In this document: piece after piece, positions 14,406-26,640 of the stretch
Layout: every line of letters starts with the position of its first letter
Numbering within the stretch: position 1 is the stretch's first letter
Assembly: GCA_963921825.1 (NCBI GenBank)
Contig: OY997595.1
Span: forward strand, 16,237,228-16,301,227
Direction of reading: 5' to 3'
DNA length: 64,000 nt
Source: Erodium maritimum
Lineage: Eukaryota > Streptophyta > Magnoliopsida > Geraniales > Geraniaceae
Translations under genes and position numbers: made by a program
Notes under the pieces: model-generated
The model's input: only the letters and a program-made list of their open reading frames with translations
Database searches by the model: none
What the model was told of the DNA's origin: nothing

Positions 14406-14830
14406 GATTGAGCTCTGCCCTATGGTTGCTTAGATTTTGCCGGGATTGTAAAAAAGTGCCCTCCATTCTTTCATTTTTGTTATTATATATTTGAGGAAAT
14501 GATTTTACTAAGAAATTATAATATATCAGGAATTCTTTGCCATCATGTGTAATTAGTCTAAAAGGCTAATGATTGATCATGGAATGCCAAGCTCATTAAA
14601 TTAATAAATTAACTTACACCGATGGTCTGTTGTTTTTCTCTAGACTAGGATCTATCTCTAATTCTATTCTCTATCATGTTTGTTCCATCGATTTTGACTG
14701 ACGTGTCGTCACTCTGTACAATCGATACGTCTCTATTATCAGGTGAGAAGATGTACCATATGCCCCTTGTCATGTCTTCAGAGTCTCCTTCTGATTTCGT
14801 GCGTCCGACAAGGTGACCTTCATTCTACTC
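14406..14830. other. 3' flank of the 14049 gene, nothing else recognised
   Basis: Holds the 3' UTR; beyond about 14650 it passes into worn LINE leader sequence. Confidence 0.5.
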
Positions 14831-16290
14831 TTCTCTGATCACGATATCGTCATCATTGGCCTTGCCTCTGACATCGCACCCTCCTCTGATGATTGATAAA
14901 ACGCTGGTGGTCTTCTCGTTGGGAGCCGTTCCACCATACCCGATTCCATCGAAGGTGAAGAGAGGCCGACCTGTGAAGCTCCTCGACCAATCCCTGTCAC
15001 AGGTACCCATGAGGACAACCCAAATCCCTGAGGATCCAATTCGGGGAATGATGTGACCTCTAGGGTTCCATCCTCCTCGAAACCGGTGTCTCCGACGGTG
15101 GTTACCCATGCTAGGATTTCAGTTCCTTCTATACCTCTGTCAACAATGGCGGACATCCAGACAACCTTCTCTACATGTTGTCTTACTGAGGAGGAAGAGG
15201 TGGAAGTCATTGTGCCCTACACTCTGACGGATCCTCAAGTGGTGGCACGCCTCCAATTAAGTATGGTGGGACGCCTGGCCTCCCGTAATCCTCCCAGAAA
15301 GAGATTTTGCTATCGATCATCACGCGTGCATGGGGTCATTCGGCCATGGGATTGGTGGTCAAAGACCTATAACCGGGTACCTTCGTGTTCTACTTCACAT
15401 CAGAGGAGGTTAGGGGTTGGGTTGGAACGAACGAGCCGTGGTTCTTCAACGGCCACCCGCTGTTGCTCGGCGAGATAGTCGACCCAATGGCTTGGGACCT
15501 TCATCGGCTGGACCGCATCCAACTATGGGTGTACGCTCGGGGAATCCAGCCCCCGGTCTGGACTAGGACTACCAGGGAAGTCATGAGGGATACTTTGGGG
15601 TAGTACGTGGATGCCCCATGTGATCAATAGGGTCTATGTTGGGGAGGTACGATGAGGGTTCGATTCTGGATGGACATTCACTGTCTTCTATGGTGCGCCA
15701 TGATCATGCGGTTTTGGGAGTTCCCGGACCTGGTAAGGGTCACCTTAACTTATGAACGTGAACCAGTTTTATGCTTCAACCATGGGAGAATGAGACCTAT
15801 GGTCTGGGACTACGAGTTAGAGGTGTCTAGGGTACCCCGGTTTGATGATTTGATCCTTGAGTTCAAGTCTGATAAGCTGAAAAAATTGTACGCCATTGAT
15901 TGGGGAAAGGAAACACCACTTCCACCGTCGGGGTTCGCACCATTGACTTCGGACATGATACCTAAGGTTGGGTCATCTCGGGGGAAGGAACCCCTGGTAA
16001 CATCAAACATGATACATAACCCGTACCTCGGGTTTCAAAATCGGCCCGGGGTTAAGCCTCACCCTCGAGGCCCTGGACTGTCTTCAGAGATAGGCCTTCC
16101 TGGGTATTTAGAAATAGGCCTCCTTGGGTCTGTCCCATCTGGGAAGCTACCAGACCCACCAGAGAGACCGTCAGGCCCGTTGGGCCAAAAGAGAGATACT
16201 GCGGGGGAGCCGCGTGAAGACTAGGCGAGGGCTGGGAAACAGCCCCGCCACGAAGGATGATAGGATCATATGGCTTCAAGGACCCATTCT
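14831..16290 (+). mobile_element. LINE ORF1 remnant (DUF4283-type), copy 1
   Basis: A likely ATG at 15146 begins MADIQTTFSTCCLTEEEEVE, the usual L1 ORF1 opening. LSMVGRLASRNPP, WFFNGHPLLLGEIVDP, LWVYARGIQPPVWT, MRVRFWMDIHCLL and VTLTYEREPVLCFNHGRM follow in the family order, up to where a zinc knuckle is expected. They occupy three frames with stops between them (for example at 15601), so it is a pseudogene. No endonuclease or RT follows. Confidence 0.85.
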
Positions 16291-18240
16291 GGAAAGAGTC
16301 CCTGGTTAGAGTCGTGCCTCCCGATCAGACTATCAGGTATAAGTTCGGTTGCTCAGACTATGACAAAAAAGTCCTTGGCAAGCAGGGACCAAGAACGTTT
16401 AGGCACTACTTTGAACGGTTATTGGCAGTTTGAACCTTTTAGATTTTATTTCTGCTCTAGTTTTGGTTTCGATTCTTGTTTCACTTTTGTTTACTGTTTA
16501 CCAAAACCGTTTCATGTAGGACCGGTTATCTTGTCTAATAGTTATTGGATAATTGAACCTCTAAGGGCTATGGTCGGTGTAACGAATCTGTTTCCATATT
16601 AATACAACTATCTCTTATTCTCAAACAAAGAAGTATAAAAGGCTAATCTGTGATTTTTTTTTCCTTTTACTAGGGTTTCTCTCTATCAACTATTTTGGCT
16701 CCTCTATTTCTCATTTCCATTATGGCGGCACCACCCTCTCTCCCGAACCATATACTTTATGCTAGTTGTCTTCTTCGATGCCCTGTTATGACCTGGTTGA
16801 CGTTCAGGTCCCCGATGAACCACTCTCCTTGCAACAGAAAGACTCTACTCTTGCTCTACCACCATCAACACTCCTCGAGGAGCTGGTCGGCTATGCCAAC
16901 CACTAATACCAAGACGGAATCTCCTACTTACCTTCACGGTGCCTTCTCTTGGAGAGTCATAGATGGGGAGGACTCATCACCATGCTACGACTAATCGAGC
17001 AGCTTCGATCTAGACGACTTTGTGAGACTTTGGGGCATGGACGAACATCATTTTCACCCTCCCACCAATTCCATTTGAACTGTGGAATCTAATCGATGAC
17101 CTGGCATCCCAACCCCGATAGGGTGGGACATGGATCGGGACCCCTCGAGGAGGATCCTTCACATGAGAGGATATAGACCTCTAATCTTGCACCAGGAGGA
17201 CCACCATGGCCGTAGAGAGCTGTCATCCGACAATGGACAATGGCACTTGATCCACCACTAGGAATATGTGGTGGACGCGCCCATTGATACCATCATGCTG
17301 CCATCTAGAAACCATCGCCCACTCTAAGGTCTCAGAGTTATTCCTCCCGATCCATATCCATATCTAGGTCAATATTAGACCAGCTTTAATGTACACGTCA
17401 TGCCTATGAGGACGTGGGAGGCACGATCACTAGCACCAAGAATCCATCCTAGTGGATGCTTCCGACCAAGAAGGACCCTTCCCAAGGAACCAAGGACTTT
17501 CGTCTCTTCTTCGGCACAGACAAGAAGGAGGGGTTGCATTTTTAGGCCGAAACCGAGCTCTCCTCTTGGGAGCACAACATGGTGGCCAATATCCGGACCA
17601 CAAAAGTAGAATGTGGAGTCACCCAGCTATAAAGACAAGAGAGAACGCCCCCAAGGGACACGAGGTGAGGTTTGCTAAGCAACCTCACTAGGACAAATGA
17701 AATCGTTCGGAATACACACGGTGGTCCAGAGAAGCTACACCACGTCTTCGAAGACTAGATTTCATCTGGTCCCAGTCTCCTCCTTTTCCCGAAGACTCCT
17801 TGGAGACCTGACATTCTTCTCACCTATACCCAAGGGTCTCTAGCAAATGATCAACGTGTCCCCTAGACAACACAGTCCATTTGAGTCGACATAGGAAAAT
17901 AAATTTGGATATTCTACGTGTCTCACAAAGTGAATATGGAACTTTCCCCTACTTGTTTACAAAGATTAACCGGGCCCCATAGATATAAGGTGAGTGTTTT
18001 GGTCCTCATCTCTCCAGTAGCGATCAAAACTATGCCTCGCCCTCTTCATATTTCCACTCTGAATGTAATTGTGGTCGTTTTACTAGTTTCATCAATAAAA
18101 AGATCACTTTTTCATGATAATAAAGGCTAAAAGGATGTGACAAGTTAATTAATAAAAATCGTCTTCAGCCCCTTTCTTCCGCATGCTCTTTATCACATTT
18201 CACTTACGCTTCCCTCTACCCAAAATTTTCAGTTATAATG
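16291..18240. other. Degenerate sequence between two LINE ORF1 remnants
   Basis: No intact gene. 16695-17350 has a moderately protein-like reading on the plus strand, with many stops and no family I recognise. 17375-17690 has only overlapping short ORFs. Confidence 0.4.
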
Positions 18241-19700
18241 CAAGAATTTGTTTCTTTCTTCTTCCTTACATCACTTGAGCTCCTCCCCTACTTCTTCTTC
18301 CCCTTCTCCATTTTCACCCCCAAACAGAATCTACCATGTCTTCTCCCAATCCCCAACCTAGCCAAAATCGACAACCCCCCTCCCCCCGACCTCCCCCTCT
18401 CGGAAATATGAACCCTCCATCGAACCACCGCTTCTTCTGACCCCGAAAACACTGTCAACCAAAACCTAGGCCACCACAACCCCCCCTGCAAATTTGACCG
18501 CTTGAAGCAACATGCAAGGGACTCTCTCTTGGGAGAATATCCAAACCCCTACACCGACCCCCCATCTCAGTACCAAGAGTTCAACTGAACCCGGGATCAT
18601 ACTCAACGAGCTTCGACGCGGTTCAAGCCAATCTCACGGAGGTTTCTATCGAGACACCCTTAAAGGACAAATTTTACGAGAACGAAGATAAGGTGGTTGA
18701 AGTCCCAGTGAACATGGTCCCATCGCTGGATGACTCCCAATACCGTTTCACTCTCGCCGGCCGATTTCTTACGGAAAAAAAGTAAGACCTCATTCTCTCT
18801 GTACCGTTATTGCGAATGCCTAGAATGTTGACGATCTGATGGTCCAGCCATTGACAAACAAAATTGTGACCTTCTACTTCGCCTCTAAAGAGGCGATTAA
18901 CGACATACGTGCTAGGGAGCTGTGGTATTTCTATAGCACAGTGCTACTCCTTACACCCCTTCCACCACGAACCCAACCAGAAATCCTCTGCGTTCGATCT
19001 GTCCGGATATTAGTGAGTACCTATCATATCCCGGTAAAAACTAGAACCTCCCAGAGGAGAGCTTTCATAATCTCAAATATGGGGAGGGAGGCGGAGATCC
19101 GAAGGGCTAACGCCCCAAAATTCCCAAGCTAGCCTCGTTGATGGGATACTTTTCTTTGGCTCCGGGTGGAACTGGATGCTACACGACCACTCCGTCGTCG
19201 CCTGATTTTTCATATCGATGCAAACACAAAGTCGCTTAAAGTACGGCTTGAATAGGAAAAGCTACCGAATTTCTACTACTGGTGTGGCTGACTCGACCAC
19301 CTAAATAAGGACTGTGTGGCTGTCATGTAGGGTGTTTTCGAACCTCATTGTCGGTACCATGATAAGTCACTCCCATTATTTTTTCGAACCCCATGGCATC
19401 ACTCACCAAAGGAACATAAGTGTATGGGTCAATAGCTTCATATAACCTAGAATAGCTACAAATAGTCGGGGATGAGTCAGTCCGAGGGGGGAAGGGAAAA
19501 GGCTTCTAGAGGCACACTGGGAGAAAGCATCGCGCGACTCGACTTCAAAAATGGTCGTGTGGGAATAGGGGAGGGAAAAGACTTAAAACTTGGTGGCGCA
19601 GAATCGTTGAGGTCATCCTCATGACCGTCGATTGCAACATCAACCTAACAACCGTGTAGCTAAACTCTCGTGGGTATCTATCACAAACACTACAACCCTA
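18241..19700 (+). mobile_element. LINE ORF1 remnant (DUF4283 + zinc knuckle), copy 2
   Basis: A likely start at 18336 opens a Pro-rich N-terminus (MSSPNPQPSQNRQPPSPRP). YRFTLAGRFLTEKK, then NKIVTFYFASKEAINDIRARELWYF (broken), match the ORF1 DUF4283 core. At about 19270-19320 a knuckle-like CG..DHLNKDC can be read. Several stops and frameshifts are present. No ORF2 follows: the next sequence is a TIR element. The 5' region differs from copy 1, so this looks like a separate LINE family. Confidence 0.75.
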
Positions 19701-19811
19701 GTGGGTATAACGTTTACCCGTCGATTGACTTAACTTGGGAAACACCTACATCCTCGACTACACTAACAAGAGGCCTAGTAGATAGACCCTTGAAGGCTGG
19801 TCTAGCCACTA

Positions 19812-21453
19812 GTGTTCTAAAAATCGTGCCTAAATAGGTATTAATCGATGCCTAAGTGGGATTTTTTGGAATAACGACCCCATTTTAACAAATCAGGCGG
19901 CTTTAGTAGGATTTGAAAAAATCGGGTCACTGTTGTAAAAATCGGGGATTTTTTTTTGATCAGCTCATATTTTTATTAGAATGAGAAACTTTCCAACCAG
20001 GAAAGCATCTCAAGGTCAAAAGACCAAAAACAACAATTACAGAGGAGCTCTCGTCAATGGAGCTTAACGGCAAAACATTTAAAACCAAGAAGAGTAGTCC
20101 CCAAAAAACAGAAGAAGAAAAAAACAAACAAGTCATGTAGGCACGCAGTCCACAAGTAAACAACCAAACACAAAAAACTCGAGACTACACCTCATACTAC
20201 TTCAAAAGTCTTGAAAACTATACCTACGAGCCACACCACCAAAACTTGTTTTAACAGCGACGACAAAACGGAGCAAGTGATCTCGATTCCTTAAACAGAA
20301 CCAATGGGATCTCGTTAGAATGAGGACCCATCCAGAGTATGGAATAGTAGACACTCTGGTGACCAGCTCACACAACCAACGATCTGTACCATAAAACTCC
20401 TTACTGCCACCACTATCTTTTTCATTAGAGACGGACCAAACCTAACCATCTCCACCGGAGAAAAGAAGAAAGGATGTAAATTGTACTCGACATTACAGAG
20501 AACGCTTCCAAATGACTTGAGCACAACACTAAATCTCACAGCAGCAACCGCACCTACACCTCCCGGTGGTTAGACCACTTCAGGCCAAAACAATGAGAGG
20601 TATGAACACAAACCAATCCCAAGTCCGTAGAAATCAACATACCGATACCCAGCAAAACATAAGGGCCCACTGCCTAATCCAAATCTATATGAACTTCAAA
20701 CCCTTAAATGCTCACCAAAACTTGTGGGTGAATTTTATGGAGTTCGACCCTTTAAGAAGTAAGCAATTATCGAATACTGAATCTGAATTATAAGATGAGT
20801 TCAGACAGTAGTGCTCTTGATTAAAATCCTGCAGAGCACACAACCTCCCTCTGGGACCACCGCCACAACCAGAGGCAGACACGAGACCACGACCCAAAAC
20901 AATCCCTCAACCAACAATAGGGATCGACACCTTAGAACGTGTGCCACGAGAAACAAGGATGTTTGTACCAACTCCCGAACTCGCCAAACAAACCCAATCA
21001 ACGGGTTGGGTTTGATCCAGGAGCTTCAGATTTGAGCCAGGAACTTCAAATCTGACTAGAGCAGAATGGAGTCGCCGGAGTCAGAATCTCTAAACGTGCC
21101 ACCACCGAGATGCGTAGCCGGGATAAGAGTCGGTTGCCAAGCGTGACCCATCGTTGATACCAGATTGACGGACCACCATAGTATAAGATTAGGGCGTACA
21201 AAGAAGGAGGCTGATAAGACCTGGAGAATAGAGGGGGGAGGTAAAAAAAGAGGGAGGGAGGGGAAGCCACAACCGGCACAGCCACAACCGTCGTCGGTGG
21301 CGGTGAAGACGGGTGAACGAAGTTGTGAGTCTAGCGGCTAGGTTTTTAGAAAGAGAGTGGCTATTCTTAAAACATAACTACTAAAAATTCGGGGATTAAT
21401 CGGCACCCAAACGGAGATTAATCAGCGCCTAGACACGAATTTTTCCAACACTG
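19812..21453. mobile_element. TIR element of the GTTCTAAAAATCG family, split by a nested retroposon
   Basis: The left end AGTGTTCTAAAAATCGTGCC and the right end (reverse complement AGTGTTGGAAAAATTCGTG) form worn inverted termini with the same GATTAATC-rich flanks as the element in the RPL8 intron. Removing the nested insertion at 19949-21381 leaves about 210 bp, a size typical of a MITE. A further related terminus occurs near 21895-21977. Confidence 0.65.
19949..21381 (-). mobile_element. ORF-less retroposon (copy C) nested in a TIR element
   Basis: Minus-strand element with its A-tail at the left (poly-T at 19949-19957) followed by the GATCAGC end shared with copy D. A hairpin CTTTCC-AACCA-GGAAAG lies at 19989-20005. 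The 5' end near 21360 is CT-rich with AAAACCTAGCC. A target-site duplication TAAAAATCGGGGATT (left, about 19936-19950) versus TAAAAATTCGGGGATT (right, about 21382) supports retroposition into the host TIR element. No coding sequence was recognised. Confidence 0.8.
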
Positions 21454-21925
21454 ATCCGATTTTTATTTTTTTATCTTAAATATTTATTGTTAATCATTTT
21501 GTATATTTCTTCTTATTACTATTAAAATTATATTTATTATTAATATATATCTTAAATATATTTAATTTTTATTTCTAAAGTTAATTATAAAACTAATAAT
21601 AATAGATGACATATACTTACATCTTAAATGTTTGTGGGCGTTAATGTTGTTTACTTCTTTATTGATATTTTTTTTGAAGAATAATATCATATTAATTTTA
21701 AATTGTTTATTGTCTGTTTTTATTTATTTATAAGGATATTAACATTGTGTATTTGATTATTTTTTTTCATTTAAGGATGTGAGTGTAAGAAATATATTTT
21801 TTTTCTTTTTCAAAATGTTTATTGATATTTTTTTTACTAGAATTCATATTTTGTTCATACATATAACATATTTGATAAAAAAAATAGAAAATTACAAATC
21901 TGATTAATCCTTGATTAGTCCCCGA
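21454..21925. other. Very AT-rich spacer
   Basis: No gene. At its right edge, 21895-21977, lies a GATTAATCC-rich stretch ending GTTTTTAGAACC, a second terminus of the TIR family above. Confidence 0.5.
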
Positions 21926-23300
21926 CTAGTCCCTAAAGGCTCTAGCCGCCTGGTTGGCGCCTAGCGTTTTTAGAACCTTGTTAGTCACCACCAATACATC
22001 TTCCAGAACTTGGAAAATACCTACTAGAGTATATGTTATAGTTGTGTTGAGGTCAAGCTCAAGAGAGGACGACAATGGCGGCTTGCGGTCCAAGAGAGTA
22101 TCAGAAGTGGGTTGTGCAACACAAACAACAGTATCTGGCTCTAAAGAAAATCCATGAGGCTCAACTAAAGGAGCTAACTCGATGATAATAGGATAAGAAG
22201 GTGGGGTCAAGGGATAGTAAACATGCACGCTCTCTAAATAAGCCTTCTTGACAAGAACTTGAGGGTTGGAGTTGTCCTAATTGATCTCGACTTCCCTACT
22301 CTCGAACAAGACCTCAGTGAAATGCATAAGGGCTAAAACCCTTATCATAAGGTGTGGAGCAAAAGAGTTGGGGTGAACAACAATCAAAGAACCAACTGTC
22401 CCCATAATATTTGCTACAAAGTCTTTGTTCCAACAAAGGATGAGTAAGCATATCACCTCAACATAGAACAGTCGCCCTCTTGATAGTATCTTGTCACAAC
22501 AAGTCGAGAAGGTAAAAAATGAAGGCCAAAGACTAGCCCAATCATTAGACGACATGGAGGAGTCCCAGATAGACTTGTCCCTACAAAAGATAAGAAAGGT
22601 CTTGGATCCTAAGTCAAAAAGTTCCAAACCTTTTCAATAGACGTCCTAAAGACTAGTAGCAAAATACAAGACCGAGAAATCACTATTGGAGATGGCCACA
22701 ACACAAAACTCCAAATGTTGCAACAAATCAAGGTTCACAAATCTCTTACACTTGAACTATCTTCAGACCAAATGAGTAGTATCCCGCCTAGTAGAATCAA
22801 CACATAAGACACTCTTATCCTCATCAAGGATCGAGAGAGCGAGGGTACTACAAGCAGAGGTATAGGGAATGTAGAGTCTTGATGATCAGAATGACGTGCA
22901 ATAAGCTTCCCTTTTCTAACAGAGCAAACTCGAGTAGGGACAACAAGTAGGGGTGTAAGGGAAAACTCCCAAGTGGGGTAGGAACAACAGTAAATCTCTT
23001 GTCGACCTCAACAATAAGCTTGTGGTTGAAGAACCAATAACCGTTCAAAGTAGTAATAGCTTTCAACATATCTGCAGAGTGAAGAAAATAAATGAAAGCG
23101 AAACACATATCTCTTGAAGTGAAGCAAGAAGAAGAGTCCACCCCCACAGAGTCCACCATAATGACTAAAGAGATTCCATAATTGATCTTTCGAGATCAAC
23201 TTCGGAAGGTTTCACACAAAGACTAGAAAACCTCTAGCAAAAATGTGGGAACCATCTTAAGAAGGTTGTGTCCTATATTTTTTATTACGAACAATTTTCC
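21926..23300 (-). mobile_element. LINE ORF1 remnant of the RRM type
   Basis: The minus-strand reading starts near 23260 with NLPKLISKDQLWNLFSHYG and continues, after a frame change, with FIYFLHSADMLKAITTLNGYWFFNHKLIVEV: the halves of one RNA-recognition motif. The fragment at 22627-22277 (FTFSTCCDKILSRGRLFYVEV, FAPHLMIRVLALM) matches the downstream ORF1 domain of plant LINE-like elements. Stops and frameshifts throughout. No ORF2 was found. Confidence 0.7.
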
Positions 23301-23532
23301 ACTGAAAACTTTCATTTCTTTTTCCATTTTTCTTCATGGTCGATATCCAAATTTAACAAGCCAGGAGAAAACCAGCCAAAAAAAGTCAAGGTCACCTATT
23401 AAAAAGCTATATTCAAAAGTCAACTCGGTTGATGGTTGACCGAGTGAACCACACGCGCCACACGCAGGGAACTTGTTAGGCACGTGAATTCACGTGCGAT
23501 CATATTCATCCTCGATTTTTCTTTGCCGGAGG

Positions 23533-25457
23533 CAGGGCCGGCCCAATTATTATTGGGGCCTAAAGCGAGAATTTGATCGATGCCTTTTTTCCTTATGAAA
23601 TAATATAATAAAAAATAAGTAAATTTGTTCATATAGAAATATTGTACTAGATAATATTTTAAAATGAGCTTCGAAATCTATTTATAACACTCAAAATTTA
23701 AAATGGATGGTGGCGATTAATTTCTAACAAGATAACCTCCACGAATAAGATTTACTATCTAGAATTTTATACACAAATTCAAAAGTTTAAGGATTCACAT
23801 TTATCTATAAGTAGGATACATTCATGCCAAGTTCAAATATGATAGGTTGAAGATAATTCTATACAGTTACACCAAAATTATGTTAGTTTATATGTGACGT
23901 CGTGTATGACTCGCTTTATCATCAAGTTCTAAAAATTTCAATACTTCAAATCTTTTTTTAAATATTAAATATAAGTTCTAACTAGGATCAATATATAAAA
24001 TATAAATGAAAATAAGAAAAGTCATTACCGACACTAACACCGCAAGATAATATATAACTAAGAATTTTCAAGAACCAGCAATATTCGGTATCGAAACTCA
24101 CTGGTTAACCGATAAAAACAAGATAAGACAAGTCCAACACATTATTTATATTATCTTAGAATATGTGTCCAAGTTCATTTAACTGTTATTTCTTTCTAAA
24201 TGTTAAATAAGTTTATGAATAAATTCAGGACTAAGAAATCAGAGACAAACAATCATTCGTATTCATTGACCTTTGATTTTTCCTCTCCGTTGAGCATCTC
24301 CATATAAACGATCAGAAATCATTTCCATCTTATATGAGTGAATCATTTCTCAGGAGTTTGGACAATACAACTATATGTTATATGATAGGTATATAAATCC
24401 AACTTTATTTATTGTCTTGTTTAATCATGAAATGAAACTTTCGCAATACCTCTTCTTATTGGAATATTCTTTGAATAGTTTCTCTTTCTTTTGACTTGTA
24501 CTTTGATCAAAATACTTTTAGTTTCTTACAATATGTTCATAGTTTATAGTGTACATTAGTACTTCTAAGTTTCAATATTTTCAAATCCAATGAGTCTCAT
24601 GCTTACTGTCCATGAACTTCATATATTATTCTTCTATAAATGAGCTTATTTTTTTACTAAATATTTTAGTACAAAGTCATGACATTCTAGCACCAATTGT
24701 TAATACATGTCATGTTTCTCTTCCAATAAGACAATATTGATATTATTTAATATTCATCTTTGGATGCCTAGTTTCATAATTTGAATATCTAATAAATTGG
24801 TTTACAAAATATTAAGGGAAGTAGGAGACATCGAACATTTAATGTATTTCTCATATGTTTGCATCACATTTTGTTGTTGTTATGATCAGACATCTATATC
24901 TAATATTGGATTTTGTTTTCAATTTTGATGGCTTACTTTTCAAAACTATTTTGGTTTGAGCGCATCCGTAATGAAGTTGACAAATTAATTGTCATTCCTC
25001 AAAAATAATACTAGTGTATTTATATATAATTATCCGCATTTCCTTTCTTTAGTGTTTTTTATCCATGTTTTTAATTCTCTGATCATGGTAAACTGAACTT
25101 ACATGTTTTGTTTCGTTAATGATAGTTTTTCATTGTGAAATAAAGATCTATAGAGTTCTTAGTTAGTTCAACCATCAAGAGAAAAAAAATTTCCATTTGG
25201 ATGAAAACTGTTTTATCTGAAAAACAAATTTGAATCGAGATCAAAATTGGGCCCAACTTGTATTAAAATTTGATTTCAAAATTAAAAGTATAATACTTCC
25301 GCTTGATTAGATTTCATCAAATAGTAACAGATCTTTAATTTTATAGGGAATTTTTTCATCTGACGTCTTAAACCGCTTCTTATTTAATTTTATGGGCATT
25401 TTCTGATCTAAGGCCTTAAGCGGTTGCTTAACTCGCTTAAAGCTTGTGTCGGCCCTA
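23533..25457. mobile_element. Non-autonomous hAT-type element
   Basis: The left terminus CAGGGCCGGCCC and the right terminus (reverse complement TAGGGCCGACAC) match the hAT consensus CAGGGCCGG. They are flanked by GCCGGAGG (23525-23532) and GTCGGAGG (25458-25465), an 8-bp target-site duplication with one mismatch. The 1925-bp interior is very AT-rich with no transposase. Confidence 0.8.
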
Positions 25458-26010
25458 GTCGGAGGTGGTCTACCTTCGCACGAACGTCGGAGAGTTTTAT
25501 GGAGGAACGAGGGCCTCCCAAGGTAAGAATCGGAGATGGTTACCCTTGCCAGACCTTACTAACTTTGATGCGAGGCAAAAGCTGAAGCGTGAAGTTGTTC
25601 TGGCGAGCTCGTTGGACTGTCTTTCATTCCTTGTCGGAAGCACGACGTTGAACGTCGTCAGGAGTGTCGCCGAAGAGATCGAAGCAGTTGAGCCTTGTCG
25701 CCCTTTCTTCATTACAAACTCTGGTTCTGGGTTGGGTTTTGAAGGTCACGATCGTTGGGAATTTGATCATCAATGGTGTGAAGATTTCTCAACCTGAGAT
25801 TTTCTTGCCCACAAATCTGGTAATTGGTCGAATTTTGAATGGTTACGAGATATCTGAGCTTTTTAAAGACAGTTAGATGGGACAGTTTCATGCTGTCAGG
25901 TTCAATGGAAAAATGCCAATGCTTATCTTAAGGATCAATGACTGTGAGTTTGATTTCTTCACTTCTTTTGCTTCGTAAATATGCAACTCTGGTTCATATT
26001 GATCATGAAT
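25458..26010 (+). other. Degenerate coding-like segment cut by the hAT insertion
   Basis: A 110-codon ORF (25465-25797) and overlapping frames give a moderately protein-like reading that continues sequence left of 23533. I recognise no domain; it may be the 5' part of a LINE or gag gene. Confidence 0.3.
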
Positions 26011-26014
26011 TCTC

Positions 26015-26640
26015 TTAGAGCATGTGCATCGAGCGAACAATATATGTGCACCACGATTCGTGATTCGTGAAATTGTGGTTCGCGGTTTTCGAATCACACA
26101 ATATGGGTCTCGTGATTCGCGAACTGCAAACCACGATCTCGCAAATCGCAAGTTGTGGATCGCACCGCGAACCACAATTGTGGTTCGTGGGTTCGCAAAT
26201 CGCAAGTCGCCAACGCCCAATCACAGGCTGCCACGTGGCGGATGAAGACAAAAAAAATCGAACCGTTGGCCAACGGTTCGATTCCAACGGGCATTTTTTT
26301 TTTAAAATCAAAATAATACATTTTAAAATACAACAACACTATCTTTCCCCACCTATAAATACCTCTCACCCCATTCTTCAAACCACAAATATTTCTCTCA
26401 ACATTCTCTCTTCTTTTCCTCTCCAATTTATATCGATCAAAAATATCCGACGACGAGGCTCAAACGAGGCAGGAGGTCGAAGCCGAACATCGCGAGGTTG
26501 AAGCCGAACTTCGTGCTTGGGAGCAACGACTCCGGTGGAAGACCGACAGAATGATACAAAGAGCCATGACGCCACTTACCATGGCTCAGACGACGACAAG
26601 TAGTGAGATGAGTTAATAAATTTGATGCACAAAAAAACAT
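26015..26640 (+). mobile_element. PIF/Harbinger-like remnant (ORF1 tail)
   Basis: It starts GAGCATGTGCATCG after TTA, then has CACGTGG, a CCGTTGG...CCAACGG palindrome and TATAAATACCTCTCACCCC, the layout of plant Harbinger-type 5' regions. A short open frame ending at 26616 encodes a coiled, charged segment (EVEAEHREVEAELRAWEQRLRW...) resembling ORF1 C-termini. No DDE transposase. The right TIR was not found. Confidence 0.45.

Noticed and set aside
16695-16994. 99-codon ORF between LINE remnants
   Set aside because: No recognisable family; surrounding frames are full of stops. Kept only as degenerate sequence.
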